A stretch of DNA of 64,000 nucleotides from Pseudomonas sp. dw_612. GTDB taxonomy: Bacteria > Pseudomonadota > Gammaproteobacteria > Pseudomonadales > Pseudomonadaceae. The stretch is from positions 310,001 through 374,000 of the forward strand of contig NZ_JAAVVC010000004.1 of NCBI RefSeq assembly GCF_018449725.1. The letters are read 5' to 3'. Shown piece by piece: positions 20,001-25,177 of the stretch. Each line of letters opens with the position of its first letter. The stretch's first letter is position 1. The notes beneath the pieces were generated by a model, which did no database searches, had not been told where the DNA came from, and saw only the letters and a list, made by a program, of their open reading frames with translations. A program made the translations under genes and the position numbers.

Positions 20001-20520
20001 AGGTCTCCCAGTTGAGGATCGCCTTGTCGGCGGTCTGCTGGATGCGCACGGTGGTCTTGCCGTCGGCCTGGGTCTGCTGCGGCGCGTTGGCGTTGATCCA
20101 GCCCTTGGTCAGCGCGTTGTCATCGACCTTGAGCCCGCCCTCACCCAAGCCGTTGGGAATGCTCTGGGGTTGCCCCAGGGCGAACTGGCGCCCCGCCGCT
20201 TGTGCGGCCTGTTGCGCGGCAATCGCCGCCACGGTGTTGTTCAGATTATCCAGCGAACGCTGCAATTGCTGATTGACCCGCTGCTGCTGGGCCAATGGCG
20301 GCGGCGCGCCAGGCACCTGGGCGCCGGGGCGTGCGGCACCACTGGCCTGGGCCGCGCCCTTGGCGGCGAACCAACCGGAACTGAAGGCCGTGGCCGCCTC
20401 GGCACTGCCGGCGATCATCAGCAACGCGATGGCCTGGGCCAGCGGTTTCAAGCGCAACAAGGGGGGCTCCAGCGAGCGCACAGGGACATTCAGATCAGGC
20501 GTGGTTTTACCGCGAGGCAT
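8071..20520 (-). CDS. pdtA: Giant two-partner-secretion exoprotein, filamentous haemagglutinin family (PdtA)
   Basis: A 4149-residue TpsA protein. I chose the ATG at 20520 because GGAAGAG lies upstream; longer in-frame starts lack a ribosome site. A long signal peptide ends near residue 43 (GSAEAA). After a Gln/Ala-rich linker, the TPS secretion domain spans about residues 130-290, with NWETFNVG (170-177) and LVNRNGILF (218-226) as conserved beta-helix signatures. Thousands of residues of repetitive beta-helix follow. The C-terminal part (LGTIDAGEAGIRVSGNVNIAA) is the DUF3739 type. Six cysteines occur as three CX4-5C pairs. Length and position after lapA and hxc match P. aeruginosa PdtA, a phosphate-depletion-regulated surface/secreted virulence factor. 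Its pore, pdtB, is 21 kb away. Confidence 0.93.
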   Translation of the reverse strand: MPRGKTTPDLNVPVRSLEPPLLRLKPLAQAIALLMIAGSAEAATAFSSGWFAAKGAAQASGAARPGAQVPGAPPPLAQQQRVNQQLQRSLDNLNNTVAAIAAQQAAQAAGRQFALGQPQSIPNGLGEGGLKVDDNALTKGWINANAPQQTQADGKTTVRIQQTADKAILNWETFNVGRDTTVEFAQQSNWAVLNRVNDPNARASVIAGQINAPGTVLLVNRNGILFSGSSQVNVRNLVAAAGNISDDQFSKNGLYVDQNGTQPTFSEAFGKVEVQRGAVLQTLPAASSTQSGGYALLLGSEVHNDGSIITPKGQATLAAGDSFYIRRGAGTEGNQQSTTRGNEVATSLKSGSTAGTVINSGFIQAATGDITLTGHQIEQNGVLLASTSVDTRGTIHLLNAASDATGSVTLGQGSVSTILLEQGASALDSQRQAAINNLNGVLPNNATGRFDNLSKVSDRTDQSRVEIVSGGTVDFAGGSIVLATGGQVAVSAGKRSLVQEGTIIDVSGAVGVKVAMEANSIKVNIQGNEQRDASGNRDKGSLNSTDVWVDVRDLVHVAAGVNGYATDRWYTAGGLLEVGGYLGTRNHSVGEWMAQGGSLTFTGNDLVTRQGSQINLSGGTLDVQGGVVQQSWLKGADGRLYEVSKAPGDLLYTGVYKGYENHSQRWGQTDYFYNPLIAPRERYESGYSVGRDAGQLVVATNNAVLDGELLGKTFQGDRQTQAPQAGLDGYQQTQNSAARGAQLIVGSYVPRYLPSTGTLNNQLGAVLDTVSFSDEQTPLGDTIALDDTVAAERKGHLTLNSRVLNDFELGAIKVAAKDRIVVDGALQVAPGGDITLYGPSIDVNADLMARSGSIRVGNVLNQLNLDKIEDTQLNAPAGSKAAVVVAKGVQLDASGLWRNQSLSDVQSDGLAYRNGGTVSLRSSGDVLLQQDSRIDVSSGATLLSNNKLQGGRGGDITLAANANSSDSTGRLLIGAELLGFGVDGAGTLDIQAGKVQIGSPPAAVDDGSLILAADFFNKGFGQYRVSGNQGLTVLADSQVNVTRPVYRLRPDVQGNDSSQTGQLLEVWTPELYQEDPIKGVLSQRAGADLSLSAGTLLSPLSDRPNVSLTIEKGAVLNVDPGRALSLASIGQLTVNGQLNAWGGSVNLGQINPVTIANGLDEAAHQRSIRLGSSGVIDVSARAVTALDAQGRRYGRVGAGGSIVIGGEINADQGTAKAPDLFVVLEQGSRLLADGARAELDIRDQGPRSIASAGGKIALSSNNGLVLDGQLSAASGGAGAAGGNLSVALETGLYLKRTIDDGVRVPRELILSQQPGASADPSAPLAYGQGRLDVARIVNGGFDNLSLLSNGILSFDGDVNLSLKQSLNLYAGSLALAENAALDSRVSLQAPYLRLAGATATGSTTGSDAAVRPTVQGGLSTRDSQAQLLLSANLLDVRDNVTFGAHGTLEQHQETGLLVDRRGFALTTLRSEGDLRLLGATALNVSGFTQLQSNADLSLLAAQLSPVTGAKTRIQTTADSTLTIGRTTDSLPAVPYSAFGQLSLDAGTIKQGGVIRAPLGNLALGVDTALVQNVELLPGSVTSVSGAGLLMPYGGTVDGLTYQYNGKTVELKGVGGADANSVLTVGIGLTGQHIDVQSGAVLDLSGGGELTGAGFISGRGGSTDARYNPLVQNGVDGRFTLPGLGTNPVYAIVPGDPSVYAPLAGESGVRDPAIGQRITLDAGVPGLPAGTYTLMPASYALLPGAFRVELNGLASAGTQGKSLALRNGSWATSGSLSIANTGIRDPLSSQWIVTSADVLRRYSQYNETGYAAFAKADAALKGVPRPMIEADGKTLLLNFTGPGTDTDAFAQAFNFKGRANFAPVGEGLGGSVGVLALGGRLEVVAAGNAATPGFSGVSILDSELNALQAPRLAIGGLPSVQYGQGGNLVRLDGRLQDLYLRQGSQLKAGEVFLVSNGQASDGIVVEQGAGINTLGQGKAPYDSRSGFIYDPGKNGVLAVSNGWLDMLPPTAEPSSLTGPSPVRIGLCTTLTCTGTTELYSDGSITVATDNTFSLDDSVRFGTRNLVLAVGGVNIGSAQALAAAQQRNALPQGLTLNQQVLDRLLRGDTAKGAPALENLVLNARDSVNFYGTAELSTLDQNGQSRLQRLVLGTPAIYGDGAAGDRATIRTGTLVWNGASSTPVTPIAHGAGTGSGVLDIQVGTLEFGYGPSSQAHNNDSQRLALGFNQVNLTATQRITANHTGGLKVYQSQGDYVAGSGFTYSGGDLRVSTPLWTGEAGSVNRIQAGGDITVSGIAGLNAGAVDASALGAELALDGQNVRLDSTVRLPSGKLTLTSSGDLTLGDAAQIDMAGRELLLNDVRKYSWGGDLILKSATGNIRQAAGSVIDLSARNNDAGQLSAYALDETAGLVDLQGQILGSASGEYNAGGTLVPYLAGGVDIRAQSVGDFAALNQRLNRDQVFGSRSFQLKRGDLVIGNELKANQINVSVDNGSLTVLGTVDASGRKVGSIRLAGKTGLTLASTALLDAHGTQLRVDSYGKIIDSPNRASIELTAQDGPLVLAQGARIDLRHGTDAPLGKAAGQNDGRQRGTLELNARRLGADDIDIDARGPLMIQGARDITLNAVQRYTDAPMGSGNNADGRPYQVIDQAYLNGKHAESTAFIDAALVNTALVHGKLAGLNNATYADAFHLRPGVQIASATADGDMVISGDVDLSGYRYASLNPHSQKTAVYGSGEPGSLVIRAGGNLDVFGSVTDGFMPPDAADAEGRTDGNGWLLIPGKQPFGGDVVVPRGGVELADGTQYPAGSVLNYDLPFKAMTLNAGTLLPNALVLDTPLNLAAGTLLNAAVRDANGNLLYAAGTILPEAVTLPADTRLDAGSRFNVAVAVKSGVWPKGVALPDVGLVQSGANTLPIGGVIPAETDVKLAEGTDLIELRPSVNGQQGRNWAVATMLPDGSLSWSMRLVAGADTEAADTRSTRVTGSEGHLRLADGHYMAKRVVTGDDPGTGMVWGPDNPIGMEPGTPVDPADIGFCDVAGWCEPAPPKVVWVWGPDNPIGMEPGSPVDPADIDAGLCGIPDWCIAMPVPSEPQRTTVTPSTQLYSVLRTGTGDLDLLSAGDFNMQSLFGIYTAGTQSASLVSDGPDPYQQARGHGADGTVLGVDASAYEPLTQGAAYQAWYPEQGGNLRLNAGGQLRGDTLGRMAETNGDVRQQLASAAVGNWLWRQGDGSAIPTAWWINFGTFIGQPSGDPALVGFTGIGTLGGGNLDIRAGADAGLLGYSGTLNGADIQRSQGVTLAVGSTGRVASDGNLVLTGGGDMQVHIGGRLNPSEAARAAANDRTTDLKGTLVNLRGALQLQAGAVGALDLTYGSVSSQQEPKESRAYDAYTATLANAQGGVSVVAGDAGVRLNSRGDLVLDGVGDPGRLEMRNATAFTDADGVEHDGFGYSGFSLWTPNTAIDLFSAGGNLTPFLKSEIQPSLNTPAVGGRMFYPSILRAVAANGSLYYGASASGRSGNSSAYSLMTAPSANAELQLIAGDSIYAGGYAVTQSGADPASMPTPFNPAFAGTNAFGTVLYSNLSADVYKEANAFSLFTFGANTFTQQAWPARQPVRFYAINGDIIGLRTGEILRYPGSGNEVRYEGSGPLRVMAGRDIVNAGTPLATFTDVPASINGQSFGQSTGNLIVHSRADDISVVSAGRDIRLSTFNVAGPGLLEVSAGRNLYGAGSGVGQVYQEGGFNSIGNVDARSAVNEGGASISLIVGAGAQGPNYQGLLARYLGQGAIKNYSTDLNQWLRERFGFKGDDTQAQAYFAALPAEQQRVFARKIYFAELKAGGREYNTVGATRSGSYVRGREAIAALFPAKDVAGNTINYDGDVTLYGGAGIHTDFGGDIQVLTPGGRQIYGIEGAAPPSTAGVITQGSGDIQLYAQDSILLGQSRIMTTFGGSIFGWSAQGDINAGRGSKTTVVYTPPKRVYDTWGNVTLSPSVPSTGAGIATLNPIPEVPPGDIDLIAPLGTIDAGEAGIRVSGNVNIAALTVVNAANIQTQGKSSGVPVSASVNTGAITSASSAATSATQAAEDVARQQQAAARQNQASVFTVQVLSFGSEQLAPSRDGASLAPTKAYNPDSPVQVLGAGALDDQARQQLTEEERGQLTL
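11285..11510 (-). repeat. Internal duplicated Cys-pair module within pdtA
   Basis: Two near-identical segments in tandem (about residues 3003-3078) each start with WGPDNPIGMEPG(T/S)PVDPADI and end with a CX5C pair: C3029/C3035 and C3070/C3076. The DNA copies are also nearly identical over the first 50-60 bases, which indicates a recent duplication. The segment interrupts the beta-helix with proline- and aspartate-rich sequence. Confidence 0.85.
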
Positions 20521-20609
20521 CACTACTCTTCCTTTTGCAATTCTCGGAAACAGGTTGCTGCAACGGCGGGCGCTGCTGATATGGGATAAGGCGGTTGGCG
20601 TCGGTCGGG

Positions 20610-20636
20610 ACCGAACGCTTGTCATGCAAAGTTCAT
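20610..20636 (-). promoter_or_regulatory. 27-bp element upstream of pdtA, shared with phdA (Pho-box-like)
   Basis: Read on the + strand, this is ACCGAAC, two bases, then TTGTCAT-GCAA-AGTTCAT. The last 18 bases match the spacing of a Pho box (7+4+7; consensus CTGTCAT), on the strand opposite to pdtA. A 27-bp element identical at 22 positions lies at 43695-43721 at almost the same distance from the phdA start (94 versus 89 intervening bases). It is the best candidate for the joint PhoB and/or sigma-VreI control site. Confidence 0.6.
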
Positions 20637-20665
20637 ATAGGTCGGGTAAGGCCGCGCCGTACCAC

Positions 20666-20702
20666 GCAAAAATCGGCAGCGCCCTACAGGCCGCTGCCGA
20701 TC
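20666..20702 (-). terminator. Rho-independent terminator after the lapA-like gene
   Basis: On the minus strand, the stem ATCGGCAGC...GCTGCCGAT (nine perfect pairs, 12-base loop) is followed directly by TTTT. It lies about 50 bases after the stop of the lapA-like gene and before the pdtA promoter region, so the two genes are probably transcribed separately. Confidence 0.75.
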
Positions 20703-20749
20703 GTTATTGCCTTCGCCGATCCTTGGCGAAGTGACTTCAGACGCTTGCC

Positions 20750-21919
20750 TTATGGACGACCAACAGCGTTGCAGACGCTGACGTTGGCGATGTTCAAGCC
20801 GTCGGCGTAGGTGTTGTCCAGGAAGGTTTTCTTGACTTCGGCAGCGAATGCGGCTGGCAGACTGACGAAGGAGTGCTGGGTCACGACGGTGGCTTTGGCG
20901 CCGGTGTACAGGTCGTTGAAGAAGTTGCGCACAGCGGTGGCATCGGCGGCGGTGGCGTAGCACTGACCGACGAGGAAGTTGGTGTAACCAACGATTGGGT
21001 AAGCGTTGGCGGCGGTTGGAATGGCAGTGTCGCCGGCAGCCGTGTTGCTACCGAAAGTCGGTACCCATTTCAGTGGGTTGGCACGGTCAGTCGCCGTGGC
21101 TGGCGCGACAGCAGTACCCAAGGCGGTACGGGCGTTGGCGAAGGTTGGCAGCGGTGCAGCGCCGGCAGTCATTGCGTTTTTGCTGACGCGGGCAACCACA
21201 GCGTTGCTGGTGGTGGTGACGTAGTCAGGGCTGACGTAGCCGATGGCGCCATCGTTAGCGTTGACCGCGGTAACCACGTCGCCGCTGGTGGCCACGGCTT
21301 GCCAGTTGGCAGGCTCGGCACCGATGTTGGCGGTGGTGAAAGTGCCGTTGACGCTGAACTTGGCCGGGCACGAATCGTTGAGGAAACGCGACAGCAGTTC
21401 AGTGGTGCCGCTCGAACCGGAACGGTAGATCACTTTGATCGCGGTGGTGTCAGCGGTGCCCAGCAATTGGCCCCAAGTGGTCGTGGTGCCGGAGAACACG
21501 TTGCACAGCTGTGTGCCGGTCAATTGCAAGGTAGTCACGCCGGTACGTTTGTACGGAATGGTCACCGACGTGCCCACGGCTGGCACCTGGATCAGCTTGC
21601 CGAAGGTGGCGCCGTTGGCGGCGTTGTAGTTGGCCAGTTCAGTGGCGGTCAACACCGAGTCGCTACCGGCGAAATCAACCGGAGTACCGGCAGGCTGGTT
21701 GATCGAGCCCGGAGCGTTGGTCAGGAAAGCCGTTTTGCCAGCGCCGCTGCCGACACCGGTGTAGCTGAAGTCGGTTGGCAACAGGCGTGGCAGGGTCGAG
21801 GTACCGTTGTAGAGGTTTTCCGGCAGGGTTGCACCGCCACCGACAACAGCGGCCATGGATTGGGCCGAGGCCAGTGCGGCAACAGCCAACGAGGCTGCGA
21901 TCATAGTGCGCTTAAACAT
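20750..21919 (-). CDS. lapA: LapA/DING-type, PstS-like secreted phosphate-binding protein or phosphatase
   Basis: A 389-residue protein whose start is supported by AAAGGAG before ATG. The signal peptide (MFKRTMIAASLAVAALASA) ends near SMAA. The mature N-terminus is VVGGGATLPENLY, close to the DINGGGATLP start of DING proteins but lacking the DIN residues. Phosphate-loop-like segments GVGSGAGKTAF and YRSGSSGTTELLSRFL follow, as in PstS. Four cysteines could form two disulfides. In P. aeruginosa, LapA and LapB of this superfamily are encoded beside hxcS, and LapA is exported by Hxc under phosphate limitation; the position here is the same. There is only one copy here. Whether it is an enzyme or a scavenging binding protein is not decidable from sequence. 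Confidence 0.82.
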   Translation of the reverse strand: MFKRTMIAASLAVAALASAQSMAAVVGGGATLPENLYNGTSTLPRLLPTDFSYTGVGSGAGKTAFLTNAPGSINQPAGTPVDFAGSDSVLTATELANYNAANGATFGKLIQVPAVGTSVTIPYKRTGVTTLQLTGTQLCNVFSGTTTTWGQLLGTADTTAIKVIYRSGSSGTTELLSRFLNDSCPAKFSVNGTFTTANIGAEPANWQAVATSGDVVTAVNANDGAIGYVSPDYVTTTSNAVVARVSKNAMTAGAAPLPTFANARTALGTAVAPATATDRANPLKWVPTFGSNTAAGDTAIPTAANAYPIVGYTNFLVGQCYATAADATAVRNFFNDLYTGAKATVVTQHSFVSLPAAFAAEVKKTFLDNTYADGLNIANVSVCNAVGRP

Positions 21920-22050
21920 GAAGAAGCTCCTTTCGTCGTGTTCGTACGTGGGGGTGATGTGCTCGTTAATGACGCCATGGCGCTCAAGTCCTCGCCTTGC
22001 CTTGAAGGTCGTCCGGGGTGAGGCCATGGGTTAGAAGTTCGCAGCTTCCA

Positions 22051-22068
22051 GTGACAGATAAAGGAAAA
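22051..22068 (-). promoter_or_regulatory. Possible Pho box upstream of the lapA-like gene
   Basis: The minus strand reads TTTTCCT-TTAT-CTGTCAC, about 130 bases before the lapA-like start. The second half matches the Pho-box half-site consensus almost perfectly and the first only partly (four of seven). Phosphate control is expected for this family, but the site is weak. The rest of 21920-22366 holds a BIME and no gene. Confidence 0.3.
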
Positions 22069-22282
22069 AACCTCGGGAGCCAGCGCGTGATTTCTGGCGA
22101 AATTCTCGGGTGTTTGCACCTGGATTCCAGGCGTCTGGGGCGGGGTTTTCGCGAGATCTGACGGAGGTGGGCTGCAGGGGTTGATTTGCCGTTGAACATG
22201 ACAGGATGGAGAACCCGAGGATCGCTCGGGTGATGTTCCGATGGAGGGAAAAAAGTTTGTAGGAAATGGTGTTCTTGAGGGC

Positions 22283-22363
22283 GTCTTCGCGGGCAAGCCT
22301 CGCTCCTACAAAGGATTTGTGAGCGCCATCGATCCCTTGTAGGAGCGAGGCTTGCCCGCGAAG
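22283..22363. repeat. REP pair (BIME) after hxcS
   Basis: Inverted copies of the variant core CGGGCAAGCCTCGCTCCTACA lie between the end of hxcS and the lapA-like gene, immediately downstream of the hxcS stop. They probably mark the end of the hxcT-S transcript. Confidence 0.8.
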
Positions 22364-22366
22364 CTT

Positions 22367-23578
22367 TTACTGCACCAACTGGTTGATCTCGATGATCGGC
22401 AACAACACCGCCATCACGATCACCAGCACCACCCCGCCCATGACCACGATCATCAGCGGTTCAAGCAACGCGGTCATGCCCATGGCCCGGCGTTCGATGT
22501 CCCGGGACAGGGTTTGCGCAGCGCGTTCGAGCATCGGTGGCAGCGAGCCGGTTTTCTCGCCGCTGGCAATCAGGTGGATCAGCACCGGCGGGAAGACTTT
22601 CTCCACGCGCAACGCGGCGGCAAGGTTGACCCCTTCGCGGACCTTGGCTGTGGCGTCGCTGACGCTGAGGCTCAAGCGGTCGTTGGACAAGGTCTGACGC
22701 GCCGCTTCCAGGGCGCGCAATAACGGCACTCCGGCGCCGCCGAGAATCGCCAGGGTCGAGGCGAACCGCGCGGTGTTCAGCCCCAGCACAAAGCGCCCGA
22801 ACAACGGCAGGCGCAGGATGCGGCTGTGCCAGCTCAAGCGCGCCGCCGGGTTGCGCAAGTACAGGCGCCAGCCCCAGAAACTGCCGGCCATGACGCTGAA
22901 ACACAACCAGCCCCAGCCGCGAATGAAGTCACTGGCATTGAGCATCGCCAGGGTCAGCCCCGGCAAGTCCTGGCGGGCCTGGGAAAACGCGCTGACCACC
23001 TGGGGTACGACATAGCTGAGGAGGAAGATTACGATGGCGATCGACACCAGGCCGACCACGCCCGGGTAGATAAACGCCGTGAGGATCTTGCCCCGCAGGT
23101 TGTTGCGTTCTTCGATGTAGTCGGCCAGGCGTTCCATCACTTGGGCCAGGTCGCCGGACTCTTCCCCTGCGGCAATCAACGCGCGGTAGATTTCCGGAAA
23201 ATCCCGGGGCCGCGCCGCCAGGGCTTCAGCCAGGCGCATGCCGCTGCGCACGTCGGCGCGCACCGCGCTCAGGGTCTGGGCGATGTGTTTTTTTTCCGCT
23301 TGTTCCACCGTGGCGCTCAACGCCGCCTCCAGTGGCAGGCTGGCGCCGAGCAGGCTCGCCAGTTGCCGGGTGGCCCAGGCCAGGTCGTTGTCCGAGAGCT
23401 TGGCACTGAACAGGCCACCGCCCGACCCGGCCGGCGTGTTGTTTTCAATCTGCACCAACAACGCGGTCAAGCCGCGACTGCGCAACACGCCGAACGCCGC
23501 GCTCTGGCTGTCGGCTTCCAGGTGCCCGGCCTCGATCTTGCCCGTGGCGTCGGCGGCTTCGAAACGGTAGCGATTCAT
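22367..23578 (-). CDS. hxcS: Type II secretion inner-membrane platform protein GspF (HxcS)
   Basis: A 403-residue polytopic protein of the GspF/PilC family with the two duplicated T2SSF domains (about residues 70-190 and 270-395) and three hydrophobic membrane segments, near 165-190, 215-240 and the C-terminus. The N-terminal motif YRFEAADATGKIEAGHLEADS is typical. Its ATG shares one base with the hxcR stop (TGATG), so translation is coupled. It anchors the ATPase and pseudopilus assembly in the inner membrane. It is the last gene of the hxcT-X-Y-Z-Q-R-S operon, and the order matches P. aeruginosa hxc. Confidence 0.93.
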   Translation of the reverse strand: MNRYRFEAADATGKIEAGHLEADSQSAAFGVLRSRGLTALLVQIENNTPAGSGGGLFSAKLSDNDLAWATRQLASLLGASLPLEAALSATVEQAEKKHIAQTLSAVRADVRSGMRLAEALAARPRDFPEIYRALIAAGEESGDLAQVMERLADYIEERNNLRGKILTAFIYPGVVGLVSIAIVIFLLSYVVPQVVSAFSQARQDLPGLTLAMLNASDFIRGWGWLCFSVMAGSFWGWRLYLRNPAARLSWHSRILRLPLFGRFVLGLNTARFASTLAILGGAGVPLLRALEAARQTLSNDRLSLSVSDATAKVREGVNLAAALRVEKVFPPVLIHLIASGEKTGSLPPMLERAAQTLSRDIERRAMGMTALLEPLMIVVMGGVVLVIVMAVLLPIIEINQLVQ

Positions 23579-24996
23579 CAGGCGTCCCGTGTGACACGAA
23601 GGATTTCTTCCGGCGCGGTGGCCCCGCTGCGCACCCAACGCTCGCCGTCCTCGCGCATGCTGAACATGCCCGCCTCGCGCGCCTGTGTGCGCAACGCCTG
23701 TTCACCCGCACCCTGATGGATCAGGGTGCGGATGTCATCGTCGATGCAGAACAATTCATGAATACCGGTGCGGCCGCTGTAGCCGGTGTGGTTACACGCT
23801 GTACAGCCGACCGGGCGCCAGGTGCCCGGGGTTGCCGGGTCTTCCTGTTTGCACTGGTTGCACAGGCGTCGCACCAGCCGTTGCGCGAGTACGCCGAGCA
23901 TTGACGAGGCCAGCAGAAACGGCTCGACGCCCATGTCGATCAAGCGGTTGACCGCCGACACCGCGTCGTTGGTGTGCAGGGTTGCCAGCACCAGGTGTCC
24001 GGTGAGCGACGCCTGCACGGCGATCTGTGCGGTTTCGAGGTCGCGGATTTCGCCGATCATGATGATGTCCGGGTCCTGGCGCAGGATCGCCCGCAATGCC
24101 AGGGCGAAGGTCATGTCAATCTTGGCATTGACCTGGATCTGGCTGATGCCCGGCAAGTCGTATTCCACCGGGTCTTCGACGGTAAGGATGTTACTCGTGC
24201 TGGCATCCAGTCGCGCCAGCGCCGCATAGAGGCTGGTGGTTTTGCCACTGCCGGTGGGGCCGGTGACCAGCACGATGCCGTGGGGCTGGCGGATCAAGGT
24301 ATCGAGCTTGGCCAGCACCTGCGGATCCATGCCGAGGGTTTCCAGTTGCAGGCGCCCGGCCTGTTTGTCCAGAAGACGCATCACCACCCGCTCGCCGTGG
24401 CCGGTGGGCACCGTGGACACGCGAATATCAATCGGTCGCCCGGCCACGCGCAAGGCGATGCGCCCGTCTTGGGGCAGGCGTTTTTCGGCGATGTCGAGCT
24501 GCGCCATGATCTTGATCCGCGACACGAGTGCGCCGTGCAACGCCTTGCGCGGCGACACCACGTCGCGCAGGGTGCCATCGACCCGGTAGCGCACCACCGA
24601 ATGGCTTTCATAGGGTTCGATGTGGATGTCGCTGGCCTCGTCCCGCGCAGCCTGGGTGAGCAACGCGTTGATCATGCGGATCACCGGCGCGCCGTCCTGG
24701 GTGTCCAGCAGGTCGGTGATTTCCGGGATGTCCTGCATCAAGCGGTCGAGGTCGACCTCGTTCTCCGCCGCCCCGACCACCGCTGCCGCGCTGCCGGTAT
24801 CGGCGTAGGCACTGGCGAGCAAACCGTCGAGTTCTTCATCGCGCACCCGCTCCAGCCGTGCCGGGCCGAACTGACGATGGACTTCGCTGATCGACCAGCC
24901 GGGGGTCGAGGGGCACACCGTCAACACGGCGCCCTCCTCGCCATCGCGCAGGAGGATGCGTTGGGCTTTGGCCCAGGCGTAGGGCAAAGCGCTCAT
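23578..24996 (-). CDS. hxcR: Type II secretion ATPase GspE (HxcR)
   Basis: A 472-residue traffic ATPase. Walker A is GPTGSGKT at about 246-253, the Asp box LTVEDPVE at about 271-278, Walker B PDIIMIGEIRD at about 309-319, and the His box LVLATLHTND follows. The zinc tetracysteine motif is complete (C379, C382, C398, C401). The second ATG is preferred because the GGGAGGA ribosome site is correctly spaced from it. It powers pseudopilus assembly at the cytoplasmic face and interacts with HxcY (GspL). A 180-base gap containing a large inverted repeat separates it from hxcQ, which is unusual in an otherwise overlapping operon. Confidence 0.95.
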   Translation of the reverse strand: MSALPYAWAKAQRILLRDGEEGAVLTVCPSTPGWSISEVHRQFGPARLERVRDEELDGLLASAYADTGSAAAVVGAAENEVDLDRLMQDIPEITDLLDTQDGAPVIRMINALLTQAARDEASDIHIEPYESHSVVRYRVDGTLRDVVSPRKALHGALVSRIKIMAQLDIAEKRLPQDGRIALRVAGRPIDIRVSTVPTGHGERVVMRLLDKQAGRLQLETLGMDPQVLAKLDTLIRQPHGIVLVTGPTGSGKTTSLYAALARLDASTSNILTVEDPVEYDLPGISQIQVNAKIDMTFALALRAILRQDPDIIMIGEIRDLETAQIAVQASLTGHLVLATLHTNDAVSAVNRLIDMGVEPFLLASSMLGVLAQRLVRRLCNQCKQEDPATPGTWRPVGCTACNHTGYSGRTGIHELFCIDDDIRTLIHQGAGEQALRTQAREAGMFSMREDGERWVRSGATAPEEILRVTRDA

Positions 24997-25026
24997 GACC
25001 ATTCCTCCCTGCTCGACGCTCGGCCC

Positions 25027-25168
25027 CTGTAGCAGCTGCCGAGCCTGCGAGGCTGCGTTCGGCTGCGAAGCAGCCGTAATACCAGCGAACGCGGTTTATC
25101 TGTCACACCGCACATGAAGGTTTTGCGACTGCTTCGCAGCCGAACGCAGGCTTCGCCAGCGGCTACCA
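25027..25168. repeat. Large inverted repeat (GTAGCAGCTGCCGAGC family) between hxcQ and hxcR
   Basis: The left arm, about 25027-25075, reads GTAGCAGCTGCCGAGCC, then GCGTTCGGCTGCGAAGCAGC. The right arm, about 25126-25167, carries the complement (CTTCGCAGCCGAACGCAGGC). The loop is roughly 50 bases. A related element lies at 31195-31342 and a minimal version at 49450-49484. This family is distinct from the REP core seen elsewhere. It sits inside the hxc operon and could lower expression of hxcR and hxcS or stabilise the upstream message. Confidence 0.75.
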
Positions 25169-25177
25169 GTGGTGTGT

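Noticed and set aside
20521..20625. A longer pdtA start giving 35 more residues
   Set aside because: The extra residues (Ser/Arg/Pro-rich) have no ribosome site and would precede a good signal peptide; GGAAGAG supports the ATG at 20520.
21920..22027. A 36-residue N-terminal extension of the lapA-like protein
   Set aside because: The signal peptide starts at MFKRTM with AAAGGAG directly before it; the upstream residues are non-conserved in character.
25090..25105. TTTATCTGTCAC in the hxcQ-hxcR gap as a Pho box, because it also occurs upstream of the lapA-like gene
   Set aside because: It lies in the loop of a large repeat element whose sister copy at 31195-31342 has a different sequence at this spot, points away from hxcR, and has no second half-site.
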